DNA of 60,847 nucleotides from an uncultured Lachnospiraceae bacterium (GCA_902767015.1 CACXFV010000113.1:1-60847), one strand, 5' to 3'; shown: positions 18,502 through 29,421, counted from the stretch's first letter. Made by a program: numbers and translations. Notes: a model not told the origin generated them from the letters alone.

Positions 18502-20967
18502 ATGTCAGAAAGAGAAGAAAAAGTGGCTGTCAACATATCCGTTCGTTCGCTAGTGGAATTTATTCTGCGAAGCGGTGATATCGACAACAGAATCACAGGG
18601 CAGATGCAAAGTGATGCAATGGCAGAAGGCTCCAAAATACATAGAAAAATACAGGGACAAATGGGACCGGAATATAAGCCGGAGGTGCCGCTTAAGATTA
18701 ATATCGATTATGAGGAGTTCTGTATCAGATTAGAGGGGCGGGCTGACGGCATTATTACAGAAGAGGAAGGCGTCACAATTGATGAGATTAAGGGTATGTA
18801 TAAAAATGTGAAAAAGATGCAGCAGCCTGTGGAGGTACATCGGGCACAGGCGATGTGTTATGCTTATATATATGGTGTACAGAACGGATGTAGCCATATT
18901 TCGGTACAATTAACGTATTGTAATCTGGAGGATGAGAGCATCAAACGTTTTCGGGAGGCATATTCGTTAGGAGAAGTGGAGACATATTTTGAGAAAATGA
19001 TAAGCCGGTATGTCATCTGGGCAAGGTTTATCCTTCAAGAAAAGAAAATCAGGAGAGAGTCGATACAACAGCTTTCGTTTCCGTTTGTATACCGCAAAGG
19101 ACAGAAAAATATTGTGGCATATGTTTACCGTGCCATTGAAAATCAGAAAACGCTGTTTATTCAGGCACCGACAGGAGTTGGAAAAACGATTTCGACGGTT
19201 TATCCGGCCATCAGGGCGGTGGGAGAGGATAAGGCAGATAAAATATTTTATCTGACGGCAAAGACCATTACCAGAACAGTGGCAGAGGAGGCATTTGACA
19301 CTCTGCGGGAAAAAGGACTGCATTTTAAAACTGTCACCATCACGGCAAAGGAAAAAATCTGTTCCAATTGCGACGACACGTCGGCAATGGATGAGGGTGA
19401 CGGAACAGGTGGAGCTTTGGAAAAGCCGATTGTAGAGTGTAATCCGGTTAAGTGCAGCAGGGCGAAAGGCCATTTTGACAGAATCAACGAGGCACTGTTT
19501 GACATTATCACCCATGAGAATGCCATTACCAGAGAAGTGATATTGCAATATGCGGGGAAACATCAGGTCTGCCCGTTTGAGTTTAGCCTGGATATCAGTA
19601 ATTTTATGGATGGTGTAATCTGTGATTATAATTATGTATTTGATCCTCATGTCAGATTAAAACGATATTTTGCGGATGGTGCAAAGGGAGACTATGTATT
19701 TTTGGTGGATGAGGCGCACAACCTTGTTGAGAGGGCAAGAGAAATGTACAGCGCCACTCTTGTGAAAGAGGATTTGCTGCGTTGCAAAAAAATTGTTAAG
19801 GAGAAACGCAGGGGACTTGCCACCGCTTTTGAAAAATGTAACAGGGAAATGTTAAAATTAAAAAGAATCAGTATCGGACAACAGGAAAATGACAGATACA
19901 GTTATACGATTCTGAAGGACACAGAGGAGCTTGTGAAACAGCTTTTGAGATTGCTGCATCTGTTGGAAGAGTTTTTGGATGATGATAAAGATTTTGAGGG
20001 GAGGGAACTGATACTGGAAGAATACTTTGCGATAAGGAATTATTTGGATGTATATGAATTGTCAGATGATAAATATGAGATTTATTCGGATTTCGGGGAA
20101 GAAGGAGAATTTTTTGTAAAATTGTTCTGTGTCAATCCGTCAGGGAATCTCTCGGAATGTATGCGTCAGGGAATTGCCAGCATCTTTTTTTCGGCCACAC
20201 TGCTGCCGGTGAATTATTACAAAGAGCTGCTCAGTGGTCAGATAGAGGATGATGCGATTTACATTGATTCTCCGTTTGATACAGGGAAGCGTCTGCTAGC
20301 AGTGGCGAGTGATGTCAGCAGCAGATATACCAGGCGGGGACGGGAGGAATATTTAAAAATTCTTCAATATATTGACGCGGTCTGTGGAAAAGCAAGAGGT
20401 AACTATATGGTGTTCTTTCCCTCTTATCAGATACTCAGGGAGGTAGAACAACTGGCACTTGAGCGGGGCTTTGCGGAGCGTTATCATATTATATGTCAGC
20501 AGAGTGGGATGAAGGAGAGGGAGAGAGACGCGTTTCTTGCGAATTTCGATGGGATGGCAAAGGACAAAACGCTGATTGGATTTTGTGTGCTGGGAGGTAT
20601 TTTTTCGGAAGGGATTGATTTGAAGAACGAGAGATTAATCGGCAGTATTATTGTGGGAACAGGTCTTCCGATGATGTGTGCCCAGAGAGATATCTTAAAG
20701 CGCCATTATGACAGCATGGGAAAAGACGGATTTGATTATGCGTACAGGTATCCGGGGATGAATAAGGTATTGCAGGCAGCAGGACGCGTGATTCGGACGC
20801 AGGAGGATTATGGCGTGATTGTGCTGCTGGATGAGCGCTTTCTGCAAAAGGCATACAAAACCATTTTCCCACGGGAATGGGGAGACTGTAAGGTAACGGA
20901 CAAACGGCAGATGGAAAATGAGGTAGAAAGATATTGGAAGTATCTTTCGAGCATCAGTGGGATGTAA
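18502..20967 (+). CDS. PD-(D/E)XK nuclease fused to XPD/DinG-like Fe-S helicase
   Basis: 821 residues. Residues 1-190 form a Cas4/RecB-like nuclease: H47, D82 in GRADGI, E95-I-K97 in TIDEIKG, and Q116. Residues 190-821 form a superfamily 2 Rad3/XPD-type helicase: Q-motif near FPFVYRKGQ, Walker A APTGVGKT (222-229), DEAH at 403-406, motif VI QAAGRVIRTQ near the end. Cysteines 287, 290, 313, 318 and 357 lie where XPD binds its 4Fe-4S cluster. The protein likely unwinds and trims DNA; the substrate is unknown. Single-chain nuclease-helicases of this type occur in clostridia; the nearest named relatives are DinG and the Cas4 nucleases. No defence genes are adjacent. Confidence 0.85.
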   Translation: MSEREEKVAVNISVRSLVEFILRSGDIDNRITGQMQSDAMAEGSKIHRKIQGQMGPEYKPEVPLKINIDYEEFCIRLEGRADGIITEEEGVTIDEIKGMYKNVKKMQQPVEVHRAQAMCYAYIYGVQNGCSHISVQLTYCNLEDESIKRFREAYSLGEVETYFEKMISRYVIWARFILQEKKIRRESIQQLSFPFVYRKGQKNIVAYVYRAIENQKTLFIQAPTGVGKTISTVYPAIRAVGEDKADKIFYLTAKTITRTVAEEAFDTLREKGLHFKTVTITAKEKICSNCDDTSAMDEGDGTGGALEKPIVECNPVKCSRAKGHFDRINEALFDIITHENAITREVILQYAGKHQVCPFEFSLDISNFMDGVICDYNYVFDPHVRLKRYFADGAKGDYVFLVDEAHNLVERAREMYSATLVKEDLLRCKKIVKEKRRGLATAFEKCNREMLKLKRISIGQQENDRYSYTILKDTEELVKQLLRLLHLLEEFLDDDKDFEGRELILEEYFAIRNYLDVYELSDDKYEIYSDFGEEGEFFVKLFCVNPSGNLSECMRQGIASIFFSATLLPVNYYKELLSGQIEDDAIYIDSPFDTGKRLLAVASDVSSRYTRRGREEYLKILQYIDAVCGKARGNYMVFFPSYQILREVEQLALERGFAERYHIICQQSGMKERERDAFLANFDGMAKDKTLIGFCVLGGIFSEGIDLKNERLIGSIIVGTGLPMMCAQRDILKRHYDSMGKDGFDYAYRYPGMNKVLQAAGRVIRTQEDYGVIVLLDERFLQKAYKTIFPREWGDCKVTDKRQMENEVERYWKYLSSISGM

Positions 20968-21006
20968 CATAACATATGGAAAAAAGAGTAGGGGATAAAA
21001 TTTAAC

Positions 21007-21035
21007 TTGTACACCTGACTATTTTGCATTATTAT
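21007..21035 (+). promoter_or_regulatory. Promoter of the methyltransferase gene
   Basis: TTGTAC (21007-21012), 17 bases, TATTAT (21030-21035), about 68 bases before the start at 21103. Confidence 0.5.
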
Positions 21036-21102
21036 ATTGAGTGAAATTGAGTGAAGGACAGTATGGAAGGACAGGTTTGTCATGCTGTCAGGAGGTAACC
21101 AG

Positions 21103-21834
21103 ATGAATTTGCAAATCAATGATAACTTTTTTGAAGACACAATGAACTTAGCACCATGGGATGCCATGATGAAATTAATGGTATGGACACAACTGGGAGA
21201 AATCAAAGGCAAAAGAATTCTTGATTTTGGCAGTGGGACAGGTGTGTCGGCGAGCCATTATGCGGCGGAAAATGAGGTAGTGGCTATCGAGCCTTCCTCT
21301 GAAAATGTTTCAAGGCGATGGGTTAAAAACCAGTACAGACAGATATGTGGAAAACAGGGAGCGCTAGAGAGTTTTCATGATGCCAGCTTTGATGTGATTT
21401 TGTGTCATAACGTGTTGGAGTATGTGGAGGACGAGGAGAGAACAGAGATACTGCAGGAATTTGCGAGAATACTTAAGAAAGATGGCTTTCTCTCTGTTGT
21501 GAAGCACCACCGTCAGGGAAGAGTCATGCAGATGGTGGTACTGCTAAATGATTTTGAGGCGGCTGCCGGAGTTTTAAGCGGCAAAAACAGTCTATCATCA
21601 AAATATGGTGAAATTAAGTATTATGAGGATAAGGATATAGAAAAATGGTGCCGCAGTCTTAAAATAATCAGTAACAGGGGAATGAGAACCTTCTGGGATT
21701 TGCAGCAGAATCAGGAGAGGCACGCAGATACAGGCTGGCAGAGGCAGATGCTGGAGATGGAGTTACAAGTACAGGATATCAGCGAATATCAGAACATTGC
21801 ATTTTTTCATCATCTCATTTTGAAGAAAAAATAG
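21103..21834 (+). CDS. SAM-dependent class I methyltransferase
   Basis: 243 residues, Rossmann-type methyltransferase. Motif I is ILDFGSGTGVSAS, the acidic residue after strand 2 is in VVAIEPS, and motif IV-like FDVILCHNVLEYVEDEE follows (Methyltransf_11 pattern). The frame opens at 21082, but AGGAGG lies 7-8 bases before the ATG at 21103, so I use that start. The substrate cannot be read. It stands alone between the helicase and purL genes, each with its own promoter. Confidence 0.82.
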   Translation: MNLQINDNFFEDTMNLAPWDAMMKLMVWTQLGEIKGKRILDFGSGTGVSASHYAAENEVVAIEPSSENVSRRWVKNQYRQICGKQGALESFHDASFDVILCHNVLEYVEDEERTEILQEFARILKKDGFLSVVKHHRQGRVMQMVVLLNDFEAAAGVLSGKNSLSSKYGEIKYYEDKDIEKWCRSLKIISNRGMRTFWDLQQNQERHADTGWQRQMLEMELQVQDISEYQNIAFFHHLILKKK

Positions 21835-21869
21835 TGTTGCCTGTGCTTCGCAGGACACAATAAATTCAT

Positions 21870-21898
21870 TTGACAACGTAAATACGATATTGTAAACT
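21870..21898 (+). promoter_or_regulatory. Promoter of purL
   Basis: TTGACA (21870-21875), 17 bases, TAAACT (21893-21898), about 60 bases before the start. No purine riboswitch was seen in the leader. Confidence 0.65.
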
Positions 21899-21957
21899 TA
21901 ATTTAAAATGAATTAGAAACGGTAAAATCACATTAAACAAATACAATGGAGGGAATC

Positions 21958-24900
21958 ATGAGCACAGTCAGAAGAGTTTATGTTGAAAAAAAAGCACCAT
22001 ATGCGGTTAAGGCAAAGGAATTGAAACATGAGATTTCCAGTTATCTCGGTATCAAGACCGTGACGGGTGTAAGGGTTTTGGTAAGATATGATATTGAGGG
22101 ATTGTCGGAGGAGACATATAAAAAGGCATTAAGTACAGTGTTTTCAGAGCCGCCTGTAGATACATTGTATGAGGAAGAATTTTCTTATGATAAGGCTCAT
22201 GACAGAGTATTCAGTGTAGAATTTCTACCGGGACAGTTTGACCAGAGAGCGGATTCTGCTGAGCAGTGTGTGAAGTTTTTAAAGGAAGATGAGAATCCCG
22301 TCATTAAGACCGCCACCACATATGTGATTCAGGGTGAGATTACTGACGAGGAGTTTGAGAATATCAAAGCATTTCAGGTTAATCCGGTAGATTCAAGACT
22401 GACAGGACTTGACAAGCCGGCAACACTGGTGACAGAATTTGACGAGCCTGAGGATGTGAAGATATTCAACGGCTTTAAGGACATGGCAGAAGAAGAGTTG
22501 CAGCAGTTGTATGATTCTTTGGGACTTGCTATGACCTTTAAGGATTTTCTTCATATACAGAATTATTTCAAAAATGATGAGGACAGAGATCCGTCTATGA
22601 CAGAGATTCGTGTTCTTGACACTTATTGGTCTGACCATTGCAGACATACGACATTTAACACAGAACTTACCGATGTGAAGTTTGATGAGGGCTACTATAG
22701 GACGCCTATTTTAAAGACTTATGAGAGATACATCAAGGACAGAGAAGTTATCTTCAAGGGACGGGAGGATAAGTTTGTATGTCTGATGGATCTTGCTTTG
22801 ATGGCAATGAGAAAGCTGAAAGCGGAGGGCAGGCTTGACGATCAGGAGAAGTCAGATGAGATAAATGCATGCAGCATTGTCGTGCCGGTTGAGATAGATA
22901 AGGAAGATGGCAATGGTGTAATCACTGAGGAGTGGCTTGTGAATTTTAAGAATGAGACACATAACCATCCGACGGAGATAGAGCCATTTGGTGGCGCAGC
23001 CACATGTCTTGGCGGTGCGATAAGAGATCCACTGTCAGGGCGTACCTATGTCTATCAGGCAATGCGCGTAACCGGTGCAGCTGATCCCACTAAACCGATG
23101 AGTGAGACATTGAAGGGAAAGCTCCCGCAGAAACAGCTCGTAAGAGGGGCAGCGAACGGATACAGTTCCTATGGTAATCAGATCGGTCTCGCCACAGGAC
23201 TTGTGAAAGAGATATATCATCCTGATTATGTGGCAAAGAGGATGGAGATTGGTGCGGTTATTGCTGCAGCACCGAGATACGCAGTGAAGCGTGAAAAATC
23301 TGATCCGGGAGATATCATTATTCTTCTCGGAGGTCGAACAGGTCGTGACGGATGCGGCGGTGCCACAGGTTCCTCTAAGGTTCACACGGAAAGCTCAATA
23401 GAGACATGTGGCGCAGAAGTTCAGAAGGGTAATCCTCCGACAGAGAGGAAACTGCAGAGATTATTCAGAAGGGAAGAAGTCAGCAGGCTGATTAAGAAGT
23501 GTAATGACTTCGGTGCAGGCGGTGTATCCGTTGCCATCGGAGAATTGGCAGATGGTCTGTTGATTAATCTCGACAAGGTACCTAAAAAGTATGCAGGTCT
23601 TGACGGAACAGAGATAGCTATCTCAGAGTCACAGGAGAGAATGGCGGTGGTCATTGCACCGGAGGATGTGGCAGAGTTTATGAAGTATGCTGCCGAGGAG
23701 AATCTTGAGGCGACAGAGGTAGCAGTGGTAACAGAAGAACCGAGATTGATTCTTAAGTGGAGAGAGAAAGAGATTGTCAATTTAAAGAGGGCATTTCTTG
23801 ATACCAACGGTGCACATCAGGAGTGTGCAGTGGAGGTGGAGATGCCGGATGAGAATAATAAATTTTTCGAGACACCGGTAATTGAGGATGTCAAGTCTGC
23901 ATGGCTGGATACGCTTTCTGATTTAAATGTATGTTCACAGAAAGGTCTGGTGGAGAGATTCGATGGCTCAATCGGTGCCGGTTCGGTATTTATGCCGTTT
24001 GGCGGAAGATATCAGCTTACGGAGACACAGGCGATGGTGGGTAAGTTGCCTGTTCTTAAAGGAAAATGTGATACAGTGACGATGATGAGTTATGGTTTTG
24101 ATCCGTATCTGTCAAGCTGGAGCCCTTATCACAGCGCTATTTATGCTGTAGTGGAATCAACATCGAAAATTGTGGCAAATGGTGGTGATTATAAGAAGAT
24201 AAGATTTACGTTCCAAGAGTATTTCAGGAGAATGTCAGCCGAACCTGCGAGATGGAGCCAGCCATTTGCAGCACTGCTGGGAGCCTATGATGCGCAGCTT
24301 GGTTTTGGACTTCCGTCTATCGGTGGAAAAGACAGTATGTCGGGTACTTTTAATGAGATAGATGTGCCGCCTACACTGGTATCCTTTGCCGTCGATGTGG
24401 CAAAGGAGAAAGATATCATTTCGCCGGAATTGAAGAAGGCAGGAGACAAGCTTGTATTGTTCGAAATGGCTAAGAATGAGTATGATCTTCCGGAATATGA
24501 TAAGATTATGTCTCTCTATGACAAGATACATGAGATGACAGGAAAAGGCGTTATTAATGCCGCTTATGTGGTAGATGCAAAGGGAGTTGCTGCCGCTGTA
24601 AGTAAGATGGCATTTGGCAATAAGCTTGGCATCAGAATTAATGAGAACATTAGTAAAGAGAAGTTATTTGAAAAAGGAATCGCGAACATTGTTGCAGAGA
24701 TAGATTCGGAGAAACTGAATGAATTTGAGACAGCATTTGCAGAATATGGCACTGTAATCGGTGAAGTGACAGACAATAAGGAATTTGCCTATGGCGATGT
24801 AATAATTTCGCTGGAGGAGGCACTTAAGGCATGGACAGAACCGCTTGAAAAAGTATTTCCTATCAGAAGAACTGAGGACTATTCCGAGGTGGAGACGGGA

Positions 24901-25746
24901 ACTTACAGGGCAGGAAGTTTTTATGTGTGCAAGAATAAGGTTGCTAAACCGAGAGTATTTATTCCGGTATTTCCTGGTTCAAACTGTGAGTATGACAGTG
25001 CAAAAGCATTTGAAAACGCCGGTGCTGATGTGGAAGTCAGGATATTTAGAAATCTTTCGGCAGAGGATATCAGGGCATCAGTGGAGGAATTTGAAAAGGC
25101 GATAGAGCAGGCACAGATTATCATGTTTCCGGGAGGCTTTAGCGCAGGTGACGAGCCGGATGGCTCAGCGAAGTTCTTTGCGACTGCCTTTAGAAATGAA
25201 AAGATAAAAGAGGCAGTCAATAAACTGCTTAATGAGAGAGACGGTCTGGCACTTGGAATCTGTAATGGTTTTCAGGCACTGATTAAGCTGGGACTGGTGC
25301 CAAACGGTCAGATTACGGGACAGGATGAACATTCCCCTACACTGACATATAATGTGATTAACCGTCATATCTCTAAGATGGTATATACCAAGGTGGTATC
25401 GAATAAGTCTCCTTGGCTTTGGAAAGCAGAGCTCGGCGGAACGTATGTCAATGCAGCATCCCACGGTGAGGGAAGATTTGTTGCAAATGAGGAATGGATT
25501 AAAAAGCTGTTTGAAAATGGTCAGGTGGCGACACAGTATGTCAATGAAAAGGGAATGCCGACAATGGATGAGGAATGGAATGTCAATGGTTCCTACTATG
25601 CAATTGAAGGTATTACCAGTCCGGATGGCAGATGCTTTGGAAGAATGGCACATCCGGAGAGATATGGAAGGTCGGTTGCCATTAATATAACAGGTCAGCA
25701 GGATATGGGAATTTTTGAGTCGGGTGTAGCGTATTTCCAAGAATAA
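21958..25746 (+). CDS. purL: Phosphoribosylformylglycinamidine synthase (single chain)
   Basis: 1262 residues, the fourth step of purine synthesis: FGAR plus glutamine and ATP to FGAM. Domains in order: N-terminal PurS-like region, linker with SDHCRHTTF, two AIR-synthase-type halves (ETHNHPTEIEPFGGAAT in the first, GGKDSMSGTF in the second), and a C-terminal class I glutamine amidotransferase with nucleophile in GICNGFQALIKLGLVP, preceded by PGGFSAGDEPDGSA. Bacilli split this enzyme into PurS, PurQ and PurL; the one-chain form is usual in Proteobacteria and Lachnospiraceae. GGAGGG precedes the ATG at 21958; an ATG four codons upstream overlaps that site. No other pur genes are adjacent. Confidence 0.95.
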   Translation: MSTVRRVYVEKKAPYAVKAKELKHEISSYLGIKTVTGVRVLVRYDIEGLSEETYKKALSTVFSEPPVDTLYEEEFSYDKAHDRVFSVEFLPGQFDQRADSAEQCVKFLKEDENPVIKTATTYVIQGEITDEEFENIKAFQVNPVDSRLTGLDKPATLVTEFDEPEDVKIFNGFKDMAEEELQQLYDSLGLAMTFKDFLHIQNYFKNDEDRDPSMTEIRVLDTYWSDHCRHTTFNTELTDVKFDEGYYRTPILKTYERYIKDREVIFKGREDKFVCLMDLALMAMRKLKAEGRLDDQEKSDEINACSIVVPVEIDKEDGNGVITEEWLVNFKNETHNHPTEIEPFGGAATCLGGAIRDPLSGRTYVYQAMRVTGAADPTKPMSETLKGKLPQKQLVRGAANGYSSYGNQIGLATGLVKEIYHPDYVAKRMEIGAVIAAAPRYAVKREKSDPGDIIILLGGRTGRDGCGGATGSSKVHTESSIETCGAEVQKGNPPTERKLQRLFRREEVSRLIKKCNDFGAGGVSVAIGELADGLLINLDKVPKKYAGLDGTEIAISESQERMAVVIAPEDVAEFMKYAAEENLEATEVAVVTEEPRLILKWREKEIVNLKRAFLDTNGAHQECAVEVEMPDENNKFFETPVIEDVKSAWLDTLSDLNVCSQKGLVERFDGSIGAGSVFMPFGGRYQLTETQAMVGKLPVLKGKCDTVTMMSYGFDPYLSSWSPYHSAIYAVVESTSKIVANGGDYKKIRFTFQEYFRRMSAEPARWSQPFAALLGAYDAQLGFGLPSIGGKDSMSGTFNEIDVPPTLVSFAVDVAKEKDIISPELKKAGDKLVLFEMAKNEYDLPEYDKIMSLYDKIHEMTGKGVINAAYVVDAKGVAAAVSKMAFGNKLGIRINENISKEKLFEKGIANIVAEIDSEKLNEFETAFAEYGTVIGEVTDNKEFAYGDVIISLEEALKAWTEPLEKVFPIRRTEDYSEVETGTYRAGSFYVCKNKVAKPRVFIPVFPGSNCEYDSAKAFENAGADVEVRIFRNLSAEDIRASVEEFEKAIEQAQIIMFPGGFSAGDEPDGSAKFFATAFRNEKIKEAVNKLLNERDGLALGICNGFQALIKLGLVPNGQITGQDEHSPTLTYNVINRHISKMVYTKVVSNKSPWLWKAELGGTYVNAASHGEGRFVANEEWIKKLFENGQVATQYVNEKGMPTMDEEWNVNGSYYAIEGITSPDGRCFGRMAHPERYGRSVAINITGQQDMGIFESGVAYFQE

Positions 25747-25791
25747 TGGAATATGTCACTCTGAAATGAAAAATTTCCGAGGGTTGCAGCT

Positions 25792-25801
25792 GAACTGTTA
25801 C
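25792..25801 (-). repeat. Copy of the GTAACAGTTC intergenic motif
   Basis: On the minus strand this reads GTAACAGTTCAGC. Twelve bases agree with the copy at 46390; the rest differs. It lies between purL and the sortase gene. Confidence 0.35.
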
Positions 25802-25859
25802 AGAAGTAGAAGGTTTTTTGTCATGGAATAGCCATAGTGAGAAAAGGAGGAATTAAACC

Positions 25860-26699
25860 ATGGATAATAGTATGGGTAGACAGACAAAAAAGAAAAAGCG
25901 TTCTGCGAAGTATTATATTCTGGAAGGTATCCGAAAAATCATACTTGTTGTTGCGCTTGGCGTGTTCACCTATGCTTCTTATGAACTTACGAACATATAT
26001 CTGAATTATAAGGAGGGCGATGAAGCATACGAGAACATGGAAAAGATGTTTGAGATACCGAATGTTGAGGCATCTGAGCAGGAGACAGATGTGTATGGTA
26101 ATACAATCGTGAATTCTAAGCAGACAACAGAGTGGAATTATGATTTTAATAAGCTGGTCAGTGCGAACAGTGACGCTGTGGGTTGGATCAGACAGGACAA
26201 CATCATCAGTTATCCCATTGTAGCGGGAACGGACAACACATATTACCTGACACATAATGCGTTACATGCGGAAAATAATGCCGGTGCGATTTTCCTTGAT
26301 TACAGGGTAGAAGGCGGACTGGAAGCGCAGAATTGTATTATCTACGGGCATGATATGCTGAATGATTCCATGTTTGGTACACTGATAAAGTACAGATCAA
26401 AATCATATTATAATGAGCATCCGACGTTTGATATTTATATTGGCGAAAAGGGTTATAAGTACTATGTGTTTGCTGCTTATGAGACAGAGCAGATTGGCGA
26501 TACGTATTCTTATAATTTTGCCAGTGATGAGGAATATCAGAATTATCTTGACGATTGTATGGGAAGAAGACTGTACGATACCGGTGTCGGCGTTTCTGCC
26601 GCAGAGAAGAATAAGATTATCACCTTATCAACGTGCACAAGACATGATCAGACCAAAAGAATGATTGTGCAGATTGTCAGAGGGGAAGAGCTGCAATAA
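25860..26699 (+). CDS. srtB: Class B sortase
   Basis: 279 residues. Basic N-terminus, one membrane anchor (about residues 24-46), then a sortase fold with catalytic His164 (IIYGHDM), Cys259 (ITLSTC) and Arg267 (TKRMIVQ). The long region between His and Cys containing a helix fits class B. Sortases attach surface proteins with a C-terminal sorting signal to the wall or build pili. No protein with a sorting signal or pilin is encoded nearby, so its substrates are elsewhere; it may be the housekeeping sortase. AAGGAGG lies before the ATG. Confidence 0.9.
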   Translation: MDNSMGRQTKKKKRSAKYYILEGIRKIILVVALGVFTYASYELTNIYLNYKEGDEAYENMEKMFEIPNVEASEQETDVYGNTIVNSKQTTEWNYDFNKLVSANSDAVGWIRQDNIISYPIVAGTDNTYYLTHNALHAENNAGAIFLDYRVEGGLEAQNCIIYGHDMLNDSMFGTLIKYRSKSYYNEHPTFDIYIGEKGYKYYVFAAYETEQIGDTYSYNFASDEEYQNYLDDCMGRRLYDTGVGVSAAEKNKIITLSTCTRHDQTKRMIVQIVRGEELQ

Positions 26700-26796
26700 T
26701 AAATATAAAAAAGTGCTTGCATTTTTTTTGCAAATGAGTTATTTTATACACATGAGAAATAATATTGTTTCGCACATATGATTTTAAGAGGACAAA

Positions 26797-26829
26797 GGCG
26801 TTCCTGCTATAAAGGGGACGCCCTTTTTT
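26797..26829 (+). terminator. Terminator between srtB and glnN
   Basis: GGCGTTCC (26797-26804) pairs with GGGACGCC (26815-26822) with one G-T pair, followed by TTTTTT. It lies 100 bases after the sortase stop and about 140 before glnN. Confidence 0.75.
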
Positions 26830-26970
26830 GTAGCACAACTCCGATTGGAATGAGGACACCGGTAAAAGGAGGCATCTGTCGGGGATAGGAACATCAAATC
26901 TGATATTTTATCATATGTTTTTATAATCAAGTTAAAATCTGAAAATTTAATTTTGAAAGGATGTATGACT

Positions 26971-29088
26971 ATGAGTGAAGCTATCAACGTATCAGAAATT
27001 TTTGGAGAAGATGTGTTTAACGACACAGTGATGAAGGAGCGTTTGCCAAAGCAGGTTTACAAGGAACTTAGAAGGGTAATAGATGAAGGTGCAGAGTTAA
27101 GACTGGTGGTTGCTGATGTGGTTGCCAATGCCATGAAAGACTGGGCTATTGAAAAAGGTGCTACTCACTATACACACTGGTTTCAGCCGCTTACCGGTGT
27201 CACTGCTGAAAAGCATGATTCCTTTATTTCGGCACCGAATGACAGTGGCAGGGTATTGATGGAATTTTCGGGTAAAGAGCTAATCAAGGGCGAACCGGAT
27301 GCTTCCTCTTTCCCTTCGGGAGGTTTGAGAGCTACATTTGAGGCGCGAGGATATACGGCATGGGATTGTACATCACCTGCATTTGTGAAGAGAGATGCCG
27401 CCGGTGTCACGCTTTGTATTCCGACAGCGTTCTGTTCTTATACGGGAGAATCCCTTGATAAGAAGACACCATTATTAAAGTCTATGGAGGCATTGAATAC
27501 ACAGGCATTGCGTATCTTAAGGCTGTTTGGCAATACGACATCTAAGAGGGTAACCCCTTCGGTTGGACCGGAGCAGGAATATTTTCTTGTGGACAGGGAG
27601 AAGTATTTAAAGAGAAAAGATCTGATATTCACGGGACGTACTTTATTTGGTGCCATGCCGCCAAAAGGTCAGGAGTTGGATGACCACTATTTTGGAAGCA
27701 TACGTGAGAGAATTGGTGCGTACATGAAGGATTTGAATAAAGAACTGTGGAAATTGGGGGTATCTGCAAAGACGCAGCACAATGAGGTAGCGCCTGCGCA
27801 GCATGAGCTGGCACCAATTTATGCACAGGCTAATATTGCAGTCGACCACAATCAGTTGACAATGGAGATTATGAAGAGAGTGGCCGGTCGTCACGGAATG
27901 GTATGCCTTCTGCATGAAAAGCCGTTTGCAGGAGTCAATGGTTCCGGTAAGCACAATAACTGGTCGATTACCACAGATGACGGAATCAATATGCTTGATC
28001 CGGGTAAGACACCACATGAGAATAAGCAGTTTTTGCTCGTGCTGACAGCCATTATGAAAGCAGTAGATACACATGCAGATTTACTTCGTGAGTCAGCAGC
28101 GAATCCGGGTAATGACCACAGACTTGGCGCAAATGAGGCACCTCCGGCAATCATTTCTATGTTTTTCGGTGACCAGCTGGGTGATGTGTTGAGACAGCTT
28201 GTCAGCACAGGAGATGCTACCAGCAGTATCAAGGCAGGACAGTTAAAGACAGGGGTCAGCACGCTGCCGGATTTTAATAAAGATGCTACTGATAGGAACA
28301 GAACTTCTCCATTTGCATTTACAGGAAATAAATTCGAGTTTAGAATGGTTGGTTCGTCGGATTCCGTGGCAAGTCCTAATATTGTGCTTAATACCATTGT
28401 AGCGGAAGCATTCTGTGAGATAGCAGATGAACTTGAAAAGGCAGAGGATTTTGAACTTGCCGTACATGATATTATTAAAAAATTGGCCACAGAGCATCAG
28501 AGAATTGTATTTAATGGAAACGGATATTCTGATGAATGGGTAGAGGAGGCAGAAAGACGAGGTCTTCCTAATATAAAGACGATGGTGGATGCGATACCGG
28601 CGTTGACAACAGACAAAGCAATCCGTTTGTTTGAAAAGTTCCATGTATTTACAAAAGCGGAATTAGAGTCACGTGCAGAAGTGCAGTATGAGGCGTATGC
28701 AAAGGCACTCAACATAGAGGCTAAGGCAATGATTGACATAGCCAGTAAGCAGATTATACCGGCTGTGATTAAAGCAACGACACAGCTCTCTACATCTATC
28801 AATGCAGTAAAGACTGCTTGTGAGGATGCGGATATTAGTGTACAGTCAGAGATGTTGAAAGAGACATCGGCCCTTCTTGTTAAAACAAAAGATGCACTTA
28901 AGGTTTTGAAGGCTTCTGTCGCAGAATCAGAGAATAAGGCAGAGGGTAAAGAACGAGCTACATATTTCAAAGATGTTGTGAAGGCAGATATGCAGAAGTT
29001 AAGAATGCCGGTGGATGAACTTGAGATGCTTGTTGACAAGGATTTATGGCCAATGCCTTCTTATGGTGATTTGATTTTTGAAGTGTAG
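26971..29088 (+). CDS. glnN: Glutamine synthetase type III
   Basis: 705 residues, ATP-dependent ammonia fixation onto glutamate. The length and the box sequences fit GlnN (GSIII): [10 protein letters not shown], the conserved [38 protein letters not shown] and a long C-terminal helical extension absent in GSI. AAAGGA is 9 bases before ATG 26971; two nearer upstream starts (TTG 26953, ATG 26965) fit the spacing less well. No glnR-type operator or glnA riboswitch was recognised, and the most likely -10 box is TATAAT at 26922-26927 without a good -35. Confidence 0.95.
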   Translation: MSEAINVSEIFGEDVFNDTVMKERLPKQVYKELRRVIDEGAELRLVVADVVANAMKDWAIEKGATHYTHWFQPLTGVTAEKHDSFISAPNDSGRVLMEFSGKELIKGEPDASSFPSGGLRATFEARGYTAWDCTSPAFVKRDAAGVTLCIPTAFCSYTGESLDKKTPLLKSMEALNTQALRILRLFGNTTSKRVTPSVGPEQEYFLVDREKYLKRKDLIFTGRTLFGAMPPKGQELDDHYFGSIRERIGAYMKDLNKELWKLGVSAKTQHNEVAPAQHELAPIYAQANIAVDHNQLTMEIMKRVAGRHGMVCLLHEKPFAGVNGSGKHNNWSITTDDGINMLDPGKTPHENKQFLLVLTAIMKAVDTHADLLRESAANPGNDHRLGANEAPPAIISMFFGDQLGDVLRQLVSTGDATSSIKAGQLKTGVSTLPDFNKDATDRNRTSPFAFTGNKFEFRMVGSSDSVASPNIVLNTIVAEAFCEIADELEKAEDFELAVHDIIKKLATEHQRIVFNGNGYSDEWVEEAERRGLPNIKTMVDAIPALTTDKAIRLFEKFHVFTKAELESRAEVQYEAYAKALNIEAKAMIDIASKQIIPAVIKATTQLSTSINAVKTACEDADISVQSEMLKETSALLVKTKDALKVLKASVAESENKAEGKERATYFKDVVKADMQKLRMPVDELEMLVDKDLWPMPSYGDLIFEV

Positions 29089-29163
29089 GCTGGTGAAAAA
29101 ACAGGAATTTTGTAACGGGGAATAATAACGATATCAGTGATGTTATTAGTAACCATATTTATA

Positions 29164-29201
29164 GGTAACAGTTCATGCGGTTTGTGGACTGTTACCTTTT
29201 T
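29164..29201 (+). terminator. Terminator of glnN
   Basis: GGTAACAGTTCA (29164-29175) pairs with TGGACTGTTACC (29185-29196), 12 pairs with one G-T, followed by TTTTT. The left arm contains the intergenic motif GTAACAGTTC described elsewhere. Confidence 0.85.
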
Positions 29202-29421
29202 GGGTTTTTATTGTGTTAATTCATAAATGAGTTGCTTAAGAATGAGGATTTTGCCACAGGTTCTATAGATCTGTATGGTGGTACTGCTATCTGTTGAATA
29301 TGTGGATTTTTGCAGTAATGTGAAGAAAATATAGAATACCTGAGATAGAGGATTGCAGACAGATATAACTGGTAGATGAAAATTTGTCGCAGCGGTAAGA
29401 GCAGCAGAAATGTTGTTGCAC

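Noticed and set aside
18502-20967. CRISPR-associated interpretation of the Cas4-like nuclease
   Set aside because: No repeats, spacers or other cas genes are present in the window.
27643-28490. Long minus-strand frames inside glnN
   Set aside because: Shadows of a strongly conserved enzyme gene.
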